Positions 25,349 through 34,348 of a DNA stretch of 64,000 nt are shown here, piece by piece (the first letter of the stretch is position 1; each line of letters opens with the position of its first letter). The translations under genes and the position numbers were made by a program. The stretch comes from Rufibacter immobilis (lineage in GTDB: Bacteria > Bacteroidota > Bacteroidia > Cytophagales > Hymenobacteraceae): positions 248,001 to 312,000 of the forward strand of contig NZ_RJJE01000001.1 in the NCBI RefSeq assembly GCF_003721565.1, read 5' to 3'. The notes beneath the pieces were generated by a model that was not told the origin of the DNA, did not search any database, and worked only from the letters and a program-made list of their open reading frames with translations.

Positions 25349-27706
25349 CTATGTCAATTTCTTGAACTGCTTCTGGTACGCCTTGTTCAGCTTCTTCAGG
25401 TCTTTGGAGCCGTTAGTGTAGGTGTTGGCCAGTTGCTTGTAGTCGGCTTTGGGGTTGGCCTGGGCATCACGGGTGGCCAGGTGCTGGCCTACCTGTTCCT
25501 GCAACTGGTTCAGGTTGTACTTGGTGTACTTGAGCGCCGCCAATTTCTTCACCAACTCAATGGCTCCGGCGGCATCGCCGTTGGCCGAGGAGAAACGAGC
25601 CACTTCGGCCATGAAAGCTTTGTTCTCCTGGCGCTGAGCATATGGCAGCAGCGCCTCATGCACCAGCCCGAATGCTCCTACCCTGTCTGTCTCAAACTGT
25701 CGGCCCGCCTCCTGATACACGGTTACGGCTTCTGCTACCTTGTTTTGGCTTATCAGCTGGCTTGCTTTCTGTAGTTGCTCCTGATAAAACGCGGGTGCAT
25801 CTATCCTGTCCAGTTCCGTCTGGGCGGTAGCCGATGAGATGGCACAACCGCCGTTCTGCTGGGCTGCGGCCACCGCTTTGTCCAGTTCGGCGGCAGCCAG
25901 CGCGAATTTCCGTTCCTGGCTGTACTGCATGGCCCGTTGCAAGTGCTGGTCATAGGTAGCCTGGGCGTTGGCACATTCCTGGGAGAAAATTCCCTGGCTG
26001 AGCGCCCTAAACTTGCCGTCCAGTTCTTTGTCGTTGACCAGCCCGTACCTGATCTGCAGATTGGTCACCTCAGAGGCAATGGTGCGGGCCTGGGGCAATT
26101 TGTTCGCGCTGGCCTGCAGTTGCCCCTGCGTTATCTTTTCCATGATGACCGGACGGGCAGCCTGGCGGATCAGTTTATCTGCATCGGGTTGCGGGGTGAG
26201 GCTGTAGTCGCTGGCCAAGGTTTTTCCTTTCTCAAACGCCTCTAGGGCAACGGCATATTGCTTGGTCTGCAAGGCTTGGCGGCCCTTGGTCATGTGCCCC
26301 AAATACATCTGCTGCTGTACATCACGGAGCAAGGCAGAAGCGGCGGCATCTGAATCTATGGCAGTCTTGTTGTTGCGCGCGTACTGCTGGGCTTCTTTGG
26401 CCAGTTTTTCGGCTTGCACCAGGTTCTTCTGGTTCAGGGCCTGCTTACCAGACTGCAGCAAATTGTCATAGAGACCGTTTTTGGCGAAGACAATTCCTTC
26501 TTCCCACAGCTCAGGGCGGCAGCGCAGGCTGGAGATGCCACGGCAGAAATCACGGGCTTCCTCAAACTGCTCCAGCGCCTGTTGGTACTTGCCTTGGTTG
26601 TTGAGCTGTTCGCCGTTGCGCACATACTCGTTCTGAATATCCAGCGCCAACTCCTGCCCAAACCGGTACGTCTCTGGGTCTACCTGCATGCGGTTGAGCA
26701 GCTCCCGGATACGTTGGCTGGCCTCTTTCAGATAACCGGCTTTGTAATCTAGGCGTGCCAGTTGCAGGTGCGCGGGCGCGAAGGCAGGGTTGGCTTGCAA
26801 TGCACGCTCAAAGAAGTCACGCCCAGCGCGGGAATTTCCGTTCAGGGCAAGTTCCAATCCTCGGTTGTAATATATCTCGGGCAGGCGGGCCCACATCTGG
26901 TCCAGCGCCGCGTGCCGCTCTCTGAAGGCATGGTCCAGCTCCTTCACCCGGCGGCGCAATTGCAGCGGGTCGCGGCGGTTGAGGCCCAGTTCACGCTCCA
27001 TGCGGCTGTCTACCAGTTGGTCCAGTTCGCGTTCCAGCTTCTGGAGCCGGTCTTTGTGGGCGGGCAGGTACTCCAGGTCGTTGGGGTTGATGGTCTGGAG
27101 GTCCCTGGTAAATTGGGCCAGGCGGATATCGGCTTCCTGGTACTGCTTCAGCAAAGCCAACCTATTCCGCAGGGCGCTGTAGTTCTCACCAGAATAACTG
27201 AGCTTCTTCTCCACCACCCGCAGCTTGTACCCTTGAAAAGCCGAAGTATCCTGCACCGAGGTCTGCACCAGCACCGTGGCACCGTCTTCGCGCAGAGTTT
27301 TACCAGTTACCTCAAAGGTTTGCAGCACCTTGTCTTCGCGGCCCAGCAACTGCACCTTGGCTTTGAGGGAAGAAGGCGTTAAGACATCGGCGAAATCAAA
27401 ATCGCGGTACAGGACCTGCTCCCGCACCCGCACGTTCTGGACGGCCGCGTACAGCACCAGTTGAGTCCCCTCCCGGGTGATTTTTTCCCGCTGCTCAAAC
27501 TCCACCGGCAGCACCAGCTTGCCAGATCTGTTGTGGTTGTCATAGCCCAGTTCGCGGGCCAAGTTTCCTAAATCTGTGTCTGTGAAACTGGAGATAGAGA
27601 CGCTTTCCAGCCGGGTTTGCTCATAGAGAACCTTAGACTGCGCGCCGGCCCGGCCACCCCAGAGGAGCAGCAAAACCAACAGGAGGGAGAGTAGGGGTGC
27701 TTTCAT
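25349..27706 (-). CDS. Exported TPR-containing protein
   Basis: The 785-residue protein has a signal peptide (MKAPLLSLLLVLLLLWGGRAGAQ with cleavage near residue 23). Residues 25 to about 180 are beta-rich. From about 250 to 720 there are helical repeats of TPR type; the clearest are IYYNRGLELALNGNSRAGRD, then ALQANPAFAPAHLQLARLDY, and NNQGKYQQALEQFEEARDFC. The C-terminus is lysine-rich (KKLNKAYQKQFKKLT). TPR regions bind partner proteins, so a periplasmic scaffold role is likely, but no specific family is recognised. The next gene upstream, muiA-like, is on the same strand with a palindrome in the 207-base gap. Confidence 0.78.
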   Translation of the reverse strand: MKAPLLSLLLVLLLLWGGRAGAQSKVLYEQTRLESVSISSFTDTDLGNLARELGYDNHNRSGKLVLPVEFEQREKITREGTQLVLYAAVQNVRVREQVLYRDFDFADVLTPSSLKAKVQLLGREDKVLQTFEVTGKTLREDGATVLVQTSVQDTSAFQGYKLRVVEKKLSYSGENYSALRNRLALLKQYQEADIRLAQFTRDLQTINPNDLEYLPAHKDRLQKLERELDQLVDSRMERELGLNRRDPLQLRRRVKELDHAFRERHAALDQMWARLPEIYYNRGLELALNGNSRAGRDFFERALQANPAFAPAHLQLARLDYKAGYLKEASQRIRELLNRMQVDPETYRFGQELALDIQNEYVRNGEQLNNQGKYQQALEQFEEARDFCRGISSLRCRPELWEEGIVFAKNGLYDNLLQSGKQALNQKNLVQAEKLAKEAQQYARNNKTAIDSDAAASALLRDVQQQMYLGHMTKGRQALQTKQYAVALEAFEKGKTLASDYSLTPQPDADKLIRQAARPVIMEKITQGQLQASANKLPQARTIASEVTNLQIRYGLVNDKELDGKFRALSQGIFSQECANAQATYDQHLQRAMQYSQERKFALAAAELDKAVAAAQQNGGCAISSATAQTELDRIDAPAFYQEQLQKASQLISQNKVAEAVTVYQEAGRQFETDRVGAFGLVHEALLPYAQRQENKAFMAEVARFSSANGDAAGAIELVKKLAALKYTKYNLNQLQEQVGQHLATRDAQANPKADYKQLANTYTNGSKDLKKLNKAYQKQFKKLT

Positions 27707-27840
27707 AATATTAGCGGTATCTGATATTCAGGGCAAGGCAAAATCCGTTCCATAAATAATCAGGATGCCTTTCTACAGAGAGGATGCCCCGGCAGGAGAT
27801 CTGGTTGCCTGGAGCGGGAGGAATTGCGTGCGAGAGCCAC

Positions 27841-27884
27841 CTGCGTTTAGGGGCTGTTTTTGGAAAAACAGCCCCTAAACGCAG
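27841..27884. repeat. Perfect palindrome family copy (44 bases)
   Basis: Core arms plus outer ctgc / gcag pair perfectly. It begins 29 bases after the stop codon of the MuiA-like gene. Confidence 0.92.
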
Positions 27885-27913
27885 CACTCCATTGCGTTGC
27901 CTGTTACAAAGTA

Positions 27914-29530
27914 TTACAAGCCGCTCACCTGCTTGTTTTTAGGGTACTTGACTACGTAGCGCAGAGACCGTTTCACTTCTTCATTTGGTTTGAGCACCAC
28001 TTGCCACGTGACTTTACCGGTTTCTTTGTTCCATTGGCCGCCGTTGGTGTCTACGTCTTCCACTTCAATCTCAGAGGTGGTGCTTAAGGGAATCTGGTCT
28101 TCTACCGTGATGGTGACCGGTTGGGCCTTGGTGTTGCGCAGGCTGATCTCATACCCAAACTGCTCTTTGACGTTGCTGCCCAAGGTGGTGCGCTTCTGGT
28201 AGTCTTTCATCCGTTCGCGCTGCACCACCACATTCTGATCGCGGCCCAGGGATAAAGTGAGCGTGTCGCGGGTTTGTTCGGGGTTCAGGAACGATTTCCC
28301 GGTGAAAGTGCCAGCCAGAAAAACATTAGCCTCGCCGGGCAACAGCTTCAGGTTCTCCCAGTTAGTAAGATGCGCCACCAGAAACGCTGTTTTATCCAGT
28401 TTAGGAACGGTAGTATGGGCGTAAGCGGTAGGGAGGCTGTGCTGCTGAATGTCTACGGTGTGGGGCTTTCCGTCTGAAGGCACGCTGAACGGAATCCCGA
28501 TCTTGAATTCGGCGGCTAAGGTGGTGGAAACAGCCTCGGTGAAGTCTGCGGTGCTGGTAGCAGGGGCGGCGGTGACAACTTCCTCTCGTAACTGCAGAAC
28601 CTCCTCGTCTTTCTTGATTACTGGAGGTGAAAATTTAACTTTTCTTCTAATTGGAGGATCTTGCAAAATCCCAACACGTTGCGGTTCCAACTCAGGCTTC
28701 TGGGCACCTTCAGCTGGGTTAGTGGTAGCTAGAGTTAATTGCACGTTGTCCCAGTTCACGCCGGTGTTCTGCCGCACGTTGGCTTTGTATTGCAGTTGCA
28801 CCGGCCCTTGGTTTCCGCTGGCGCGAAGGTCATAAATGGGTTCCCAGCCGGCGTTGTACACCAGGTACGTGGCCTCCAGTCCCACCGGGGTTCTTGCCGC
28901 AGCCTGCACGGCCACAATCACGCGGTTGTTGGCGTTCTGGTTGCTCCTGGCTTGGTTCACCTGGTTGTTGAATTGCCCCTGCCGTTCCTTCAGCACCGCA
29001 AGCCGGACGTCAACGGTATGGATTTCTTTCCTGATCGCCAGCAGGCGCGTGCGGTAGTAATCGGCTACTTCTTTGAGTCGGGCGGCGGTGAGGCCGGTTT
29101 GGGAACCACCTATATTCTGGTTCGCCTGCAGGAGCGCTTCCTCCTTCTGCAATACCTCCCGTTGGTCGGTTAAAGTTCTGATGCGGCCGTTGTAACTCTG
29201 CAGAGAATCTTCCAGCCGTTGCAGTTCTTTGGGCTTCCCGGTGTTCCGCAGGAAATTCTGCTCATACCGCACCGAAAGCAAAGTCACGTTGCCGGTGGGG
29301 TTTACCTGCACGCTGCGCTCATCTATCTGCGCCGGCAGGCCCTCCAGCACCAGTTCAGTAATGCCCGGCTCCACGGTGGTACGCCCAACGTTGGTGACCT
29401 GCGCCCGGTTCAGGAATACCGTAACGGCTTTCACCTGGGTAAGCATTGCTTCCTGTTTTTGGCCTAAAACCGGAAAAACGTGCCCTAAACAGACCATCAG
29501 ACAACAGAGGCAAACAACAATTTTTTTCAT
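27914..29530 (-). CDS. MuiA-family (DUF4140/DUF4139) protein
   Basis: The 538-residue protein matches the mucoidy inhibitor A family. It has a signal peptide (about residues 1-23), an N-terminal DUF4140 domain (AVTVFLNRAQVTNVGRTTVE), a central coiled coil at about 85-190, and a C-terminal DUF4139 domain beginning near TYLVYNAGWEPIYDLRASG and ending RYVVKYPKN. The biochemical role is unknown; the name comes from effects on capsule in other bacteria. It would act in the periplasm. A decayed copy of the palindrome family overlaps the signal-peptide codons. It is divergent from the LDH2-type gene at 29646. Confidence 0.85.
   Translation of the reverse strand: MKKIVVCLCCLMVCLGHVFPVLGQKQEAMLTQVKAVTVFLNRAQVTNVGRTTVEPGITELVLEGLPAQIDERSVQVNPTGNVTLLSVRYEQNFLRNTGKPKELQRLEDSLQSYNGRIRTLTDQREVLQKEEALLQANQNIGGSQTGLTAARLKEVADYYRTRLLAIRKEIHTVDVRLAVLKERQGQFNNQVNQARSNQNANNRVIVAVQAAARTPVGLEATYLVYNAGWEPIYDLRASGNQGPVQLQYKANVRQNTGVNWDNVQLTLATTNPAEGAQKPELEPQRVGILQDPPIRRKVKFSPPVIKKDEEVLQLREEVVTAAPATSTADFTEAVSTTLAAEFKIGIPFSVPSDGKPHTVDIQQHSLPTAYAHTTVPKLDKTAFLVAHLTNWENLKLLPGEANVFLAGTFTGKSFLNPEQTRDTLTLSLGRDQNVVVQRERMKDYQKRTTLGSNVKEQFGYEISLRNTKAQPVTITVEDQIPLSTTSEIEVEDVDTNGGQWNKETGKVTWQVVLKPNEEVKRSLRYVVKYPKNKQVSGL
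29452..29493. repeat. Palindrome remnant inside the MuiA signal-peptide coding region
   Basis: On the minus strand this reads ctgtttagggcacgttttt, then ccggttttaggcc, resembling the gttttgggcacg variant at 25269-25312. It encodes the end of the signal peptide and the first mature residues of the MuiA-like protein. Confidence 0.5.
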
Positions 29531-29614
29531 AAAGGGCAGACAACGAGAGAATGGGAAGAAAATAACAGGCTACAAAGAAAGCGTTTCTGCTGGAATGTTT
29601 CCTGCGGTTTCGCT

Positions 29615-29622
29615 TACCTTTG
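29615..29622 (+). promoter_or_regulatory. -7 promoter element of the LDH2-type gene
   Basis: TACCTTTG fits the TAnnTTTG consensus exactly and lies 23 bases upstream of the ATG at 29646. The -33 element is weak. Confidence 0.55.
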
Positions 29623-29645
29623 GGCATCACAAGTAGAATTTGCGC

Positions 29646-30704
29646 ATGTATTCTTACCAACGCCTTTTTGATTTCACCCAGAAGATTTTCCTGAGCATTG
29701 GCTGCCCTCCTGATGATGCTTTGCTAGCCACCGAAACCTTGCTTTCCGCCGACCTGCGCGGGATAGATTCACACGGCGTGGCCCGCCTCATTGGCTATGT
29801 GCGCCTGTGGGAAGCCGGCCGCATCAACGCCACCCCCACCGTGCGCGTGGTGCACGAAACGCTCAGCACCGCCACCGTGGACGGCGACGGCGGCCTTGGC
29901 CTGGTAGTAGCGCCCAAAGCCATGCAGATTGCGCTGGAGAAAGCCAAAAACGTGGGCAGCGGCTGGGTGAGCGTGAAGAACTCCAACCACTTCGGCATTG
30001 CCGGGTACCACGCCATGAAAGCGCTGGAACATGACATGATTGGCATGGCCATGACCAACGCCAGCCCACTGGTGGCTCCTACCTATTCCCTGGAAAGACT
30101 CTTAGGCACCAACCCCATCGCGGTAGCCATTCCGGCTAATGAGCAGCCGCCATTTGTAGCCGATTTGGCCACCACCACCGCTGCCAACGGCAAGCTGGAG
30201 ATTCTGCAACGCAAGAACCTGGAGGCACCCCACGGCTGGATTCAGTCCGCCGACGGTTCTTCCTCCACCAACCCCAACGAATTGAAAGATGGCGGAGCCC
30301 TGCTGCCTTTGGGCGGCGATACCGGCAGCCACAAAGGCTACGCGCTGGGCGCAGTGGTAGACATTTTCTCGGCTGTTTTATCTGGGGCCAATTATGGTCC
30401 GTGGGTACCGCCGTTCGTGAGCTTCCTGGCGCCGCCCGCCAACCCCGTGGGCGAGGGCATCGGGCATTTTTTCGGGGCGATGCGCGTAGATGCCTTCCGC
30501 CCCGCCGAGGACTTCAAACAGCACATGGACAACTGGATCACCACCTTCCGGAATTCCAAAGCAAAGGCCGGCCATCAAGTCTTAATTCCCGGTGACCCCG
30601 AGCGTGAGAGTGAAGCGGTCCGCTTGAAAGAAGGGATTCCGCTGCTCCCGCCGGTGGTGAAAGATCTGGAAGGTTTGGGTGAGAAGTTTGGGGTGACGCT
30701 GTAG
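29646..30704 (+). CDS. Malate / L-lactate dehydrogenase family (LDH2/MDH2) oxidoreductase
   Basis: The 352-residue protein starts at ATG 29646; a TTG six bases upstream is in frame but less likely. It is an NAD(P)-dependent 2-hydroxyacid dehydrogenase of the LDH2/MDH2 fold, unrelated to classical LDH. The family residues are visible: DSHGVAR (His43, Arg47), the catalytic-histidine segment VKNSNHFGIAGYH (His115), and the later segment GGDTGSHKGYALG. The substrate could be malate, lactate, ureidoglycolate or another hydroxyacid. No pathway partner is nearby. Its strongly GC-rich codons contrast with the AT-rich gene that follows 35 bases later. Confidence 0.9.
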   Translation: MYSYQRLFDFTQKIFLSIGCPPDDALLATETLLSADLRGIDSHGVARLIGYVRLWEAGRINATPTVRVVHETLSTATVDGDGGLGLVVAPKAMQIALEKAKNVGSGWVSVKNSNHFGIAGYHAMKALEHDMIGMAMTNASPLVAPTYSLERLLGTNPIAVAIPANEQPPFVADLATTTAANGKLEILQRKNLEAPHGWIQSADGSSSTNPNELKDGGALLPLGGDTGSHKGYALGAVVDIFSAVLSGANYGPWVPPFVSFLAPPANPVGEGIGHFFGAMRVDAFRPAEDFKQHMDNWITTFRNSKAKAGHQVLIPGDPERESEAVRLKEGIPLLPPVVKDLEGLGEKFGVTL

Positions 30705-30739
30705 TAAGAAATAGGAAAAGAAGATATACTTAAATAAAA

Positions 30740-31627
30740 ATGTTTAATAACACTACACAAGATGAATTAAGAACAACATGCAGAAATGCGTTAGAGTCTT
30801 TAGAACTATGGCTTAGAAGCCTAATTGACACTAAGTTATCTGAAAACTTCGGAAAAGATTATTTTCATTTTAAAGATAAAAACGGTAATAACTTAGTTAA
30901 ATCTGCTATTCTCAAGTCTTGTCAAGATAAGGTAACAAAAGAGCCTCAAAGGTTTAGCAGACTCATTGATGCAACGTTCATTGAAGAAATATTTGATATT
31001 ATATGCAATCCTAACCTTTATAACAAGTACTTCAATGATGCATTAAATGAAGCTTTCCCCGTTGGAAGGGAGCAAGCAAAACACACTTTTAGTAAAATAA
31101 TCACACCTAGAAACTACCTCTCTCATGCAAACCCGATAAGCTTTAGACAAGCAGAGCAAGTCATCTGCTACTCTCATGATATTATCGATTCTATTAAGTC
31201 ATATTTCATTAAAATGAATAAAGAAAAAGAGTTCAATGTTCCAACCTTTATCACCATCACTGATTCATTAGGTAATAAATTCCATTCATCAGAATTGCTA
31301 GTCGTAGGAAATAAAAGAGTTATTAATTCATTAAATACAAGAAACAACATTCTATTCCCTAGTGATGAACTTAAAATTGAAGTACAGGTTGACGAAAGCT
31401 TCTCCCCTACAACATACAGAATTTGGTGGGTATTCATAAATGGTGCATCAATATTCGAAATTAAGAATCAAGAAGGAAACCTTTTTCAATTATCTATTAA
31501 AGAAAAACATATATCTGAGTCATTCAAAATAGAATGTTATGTAGCTTCTAATAAACAATGGCATAAACATCAAAAATATGATGACATGTTTATTATTACT
31601 TATAAAATATTGCCTTTACCTAAATAG
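30740..31627 (+). CDS. HEPN-like domain protein, probable acquired toxin/defence gene
   Basis: The 295-residue protein has no close family that I can name with certainty. Residues 10-50 (LRTTCRNALESLELWLRSLI) and 110-155 are helical, and the motif R124-N-Y-L-S-H129 fits the R-x4-6-H signature of HEPN ribonucleases; the layout recalls Swt1-type HEPN domains. Residues about 170-295 are beta-rich with TYRIWWVFING and FKIECYVASNKQW, loosely like sensor domains of cyclic-nucleotide defence systems. Hand counts of two 60-base stretches gave 22 and 14 G+C, against 43 in one stretch of the upstream gene. No transposase or partner gene is adjacent. The HEPN call is moderate and the sensor call weak. 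Confidence 0.65.
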   Translation: MFNNTTQDELRTTCRNALESLELWLRSLIDTKLSENFGKDYFHFKDKNGNNLVKSAILKSCQDKVTKEPQRFSRLIDATFIEEIFDIICNPNLYNKYFNDALNEAFPVGREQAKHTFSKIITPRNYLSHANPISFRQAEQVICYSHDIIDSIKSYFIKMNKEKEFNVPTFITITDSLGNKFHSSELLVVGNKRVINSLNTRNNILFPSDELKIEVQVDESFSPTTYRIWWVFINGASIFEIKNQEGNLFQLSIKEKHISESFKIECYVASNKQWHKHQKYDDMFIITYKILPLPK

Positions 31628-31768
31628 AACGCGTTAATTATAACAAAATATAAGTACTGATAGTAATATGCCTATAACAACGTAATACAAATACTGTTTC
31701 CTTATTTCAATCCCCAAAAACATAGCCTTGTCCCTATGTTTGAAAATGCCTACCTTATTCGCTGATTC

Positions 31769-31797
31769 CGTTTAGAACCTCCTTTTCTGAAATCATG
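31769..31797. repeat. Palindrome remnant at the metalloprotease start
   Basis: Imperfect-subfamily half (cgtttagaacctccttttct, then gaaatcatg). The start codon of the downstream gene is the last part of the remnant. Confidence 0.5.
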
Positions 31798-34227
31798 CGA
31801 AAAACGCTTACGCTCCTTTGCCTGCTTTGGCTGGCGTTTACCTCTCTTCACGCACAGAACAAACCTGCCGGTTTTGCCGCCAAAACGGCGAGCCTACAGA
31901 AATTCGCGGGCTTCTTCCCTTTTTATTGGGACGAGGCCACGGGCAAAATCTTTCTGGAGATAGACAAGTTGGACACGCCCTTTCTATATGTCTCCTCGCT
32001 ACCGGCAGGGCTGGGCTCCAATGATATTGGGTTGGACAGAGGGCAGTTGGGCGGCACGCACGTGGTGTCTTTCCAGAAAGTAGGGCCCAAGGTGCTGCTC
32101 ATAGAACCTAACCAAAGCTACCGCGCCATGAACGGCAACCCCGCCGAGGAACAGGCCGTGGCCCAGTCGTTCGCGCAGTCCACGCTGTGGGGCTTTAAGG
32201 TAGAAGCCTCAGAAGGGAACCGAGTACTAGTGGATGCCACTGACTTTCTGCTACGGGATGCGCATGATGTAGTGGGCAGCATTCGGCGATCACGCCAGGG
32301 CTCTTATAGATTGGATGCCTCCCGCTCTGCCTTCTACCTGCCGCGCACCAAGAACTTTCCGCAGAACACCGAGTTTGAAGCCACCCTCACCTTTGTGGGC
32401 GGAGATGACGCCGGCAACTTCGTGCGGGAGGTGGCTCCTTCCACAGAAGCCCTGACGCTGCGCCAGCACCATTCTTTCATTCAACTGCCCGACCGCAACT
32501 ACACGCCCCGAGCCATGGACCCGCGGGCCGGGTATTTCGGGATTGAGTACATGGACTTCAGCACCCCCATTAACCAGTCTATAGTAAAGCGATTCATTGC
32601 GCGGCACCGCCTGCAGAAGAAGAACCCCGGTGCGGCTGTGTCTGAAGCCGTGGAGCCCATTGTCTATTACGTGGATCATGCCGCCCCAGAACCCATCAGA
32701 AGTGCTTTGCTGGACGGAGCCCGCTGGTGGGCACAGGCCTTTGAAGCCGCCGGGTACAAAGATGCGTTCAAAGTAGAAATCCTGCCCGTTGATGCTGACC
32801 CCATGGATGTGCGTTACAATGTCATTCAATGGGTGCACCGCAGCACCAGAGGCTGGTCTTACGGCGCCTCCGTGACAGACCCGCGCACCGGTGAAATCCT
32901 GAAAGGGCACGTAAGTCTGGGTTCCCTCAGGGTACGCCAGGATTATTTAATTGCCGAAGGTTTGTTAGCGCCCTATGAGGAAGGCAAACCCGCCAACCCC
33001 GAGATGATGCGGATGGCCTTGGCGCGTCTGCGACAACTGTCGGCGCACGAGCTGGGGCACACGCTGGGCATTATGCACAACTACGCCGCCAGCGTGAGCA
33101 ACCGCGCCTCGGTTATGGATTACCCCCACCCTACCGTAAGACTCACCCCAGACGGAAAGATTGATTTGGCTGATGCCTACGCCGTGGGCATGGGCGAGTG
33201 GGACAAACTGGCCGTAGCCTATGGGTACCAAGACTTCCCCAAGGGCACGGATGAAACACAGGCCCTGGACCAACTGCTCCGCGAAGGCCACAGAAGAGGC
33301 CTCCAATTCATCTCTGACCGTGACGCCCGCTCTCCCGGTGGAGCCCATCCGCAGGCCCACCTCTGGGACAACGGGGTCAACGCCGCCGATGAGTTGCGTC
33401 AGGTACTGGCGATCCGGGAAAAAGCACTAGCGCAATTTGGCGTGAACAACATTAAGCAAGGTACGCCCATGGCGATGTTGGAAGACGTGCTGGTGCCTAT
33501 CTATAACTACCACCGCTACCAGGTAGAAGCCACCGCCAAAGTGGTAGGCGGCCTGAACTACACTTACGCCTCGCGCGGAGATGGACAGCTAGTCACCGAA
33601 AAAGTCCCTGCCGCCGAACAACAGAAAGCTTTAGACGCTCTGCTTGCCACGTTGCAGCCAGAGGTGCTGGCGCTTCCTGAGAACATCATTGCGCTCATCC
33701 CGCCAAGGCCCGCCGGTTGGTCGCCTACGCGGGAATTGTTTGACAAACGCACCGGGCTCACCTTTGATCCGTTGGCCGCCGCCGAAGCCTCCGCAGATTT
33801 TACCTTGTCCTTCCTGTTCCACCCAGAACGCGCCGCCCGTTTGGTAGAATTGAAAGCCCGGGGCAGCAGATTAGGCTTAGAAGAAGTGCTGGACCAGATC
33901 CTGGAACAAACCTGGAAAGCAAAGACCCAGAACGGTCTGAAAGGACAAACGCAGCTCCTCACGCAGCAACTGGTGTTAACGCACCTTCTGGCTTTGTCTC
34001 AGAATGAAAACGCGGCATATTCCGTGCGTGGCATTGCCACCTTGAAACTGCAGGAACTGGAGAAGCAACTGAAAAAACTTTCCAAAGCTTCTGATGACGC
34101 CATGAAAGCCAACGCGTTACTCGCGCTGGAAAGATTAAAACAACCTGCCGCCGCCAAACCACAGTTGCACAAAGACCTGCCGCCGGGGGCACCCATCGGC
34201 TCAGTAGAGATACTGGGTTGCCAATAG
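31795..34227 (+). CDS. Zinc-dependent metalloprotease (DUF5117/DUF4953 type)
   Basis: The 810-residue protein has a signal peptide (to about residue 20, ending LHAQ). A beta-rich DUF5117-like domain follows, then a metzincin-like catalytic domain with HELGHTLGIMH at residues 418-428 (the HExxHxxGxxH zinc site) and the Met-turn ASVMDYPHP (Met441). The C-terminal third is helical and ends in a Lys/Ala-rich tail. These large exported proteases are common in Bacteroidota; targets are unknown. A repeat remnant and a terminator follow immediately. It is probably a single-gene unit. Confidence 0.9.
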   Translation: MRKTLTLLCLLWLAFTSLHAQNKPAGFAAKTASLQKFAGFFPFYWDEATGKIFLEIDKLDTPFLYVSSLPAGLGSNDIGLDRGQLGGTHVVSFQKVGPKVLLIEPNQSYRAMNGNPAEEQAVAQSFAQSTLWGFKVEASEGNRVLVDATDFLLRDAHDVVGSIRRSRQGSYRLDASRSAFYLPRTKNFPQNTEFEATLTFVGGDDAGNFVREVAPSTEALTLRQHHSFIQLPDRNYTPRAMDPRAGYFGIEYMDFSTPINQSIVKRFIARHRLQKKNPGAAVSEAVEPIVYYVDHAAPEPIRSALLDGARWWAQAFEAAGYKDAFKVEILPVDADPMDVRYNVIQWVHRSTRGWSYGASVTDPRTGEILKGHVSLGSLRVRQDYLIAEGLLAPYEEGKPANPEMMRMALARLRQLSAHELGHTLGIMHNYAASVSNRASVMDYPHPTVRLTPDGKIDLADAYAVGMGEWDKLAVAYGYQDFPKGTDETQALDQLLREGHRRGLQFISDRDARSPGGAHPQAHLWDNGVNAADELRQVLAIREKALAQFGVNNIKQGTPMAMLEDVLVPIYNYHRYQVEATAKVVGGLNYTYASRGDGQLVTEKVPAAEQQKALDALLATLQPEVLALPENIIALIPPRPAGWSPTRELFDKRTGLTFDPLAAAEASADFTLSFLFHPERAARLVELKARGSRLGLEEVLDQILEQTWKAKTQNGLKGQTQLLTQQLVLTHLLALSQNENAAYSVRGIATLKLQELEKQLKKLSKASDDAMKANALLALERLKQPAAAKPQLHKDLPPGAPIGSVEILGCQ

Positions 34228-34258
34228 CGTTTAGCGGCTCTTTTTCTGAAATCAGGCA
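34228..34258. repeat. Degenerate palindrome copy directly after the protease stop
   Basis: The sequence cgtttagcggctctttttctg starts at the base after the TAG stop codon; the second arm is decayed. It is followed by a terminator. Confidence 0.6.
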
Positions 34259-34289
34259 AAAACCCCACCTCCGGCAGAAGTGGGGTTTT
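34259..34289 (+). terminator. Rho-independent terminator of the metalloprotease gene
   Basis: Stem aaaaccccac / gtggggtttt with a short loop, followed by cttt. It lies about 30 bases after the stop codon. Confidence 0.8.
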
Positions 34290-34348
34290 CTTTATGGCTA
34301 CAGCTAACCGTCTCTCCACAAATAATTCTGCTTAAGATTTCCGTTTTG

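Noticed and set aside
31718-31741. Hairpin aaacatag...ctatgttt as terminator of the HEPN-like gene
   Set aside because: The stem is short (8 bases), the loop is 8 bases, and no T-run follows; support is too weak to annotate.
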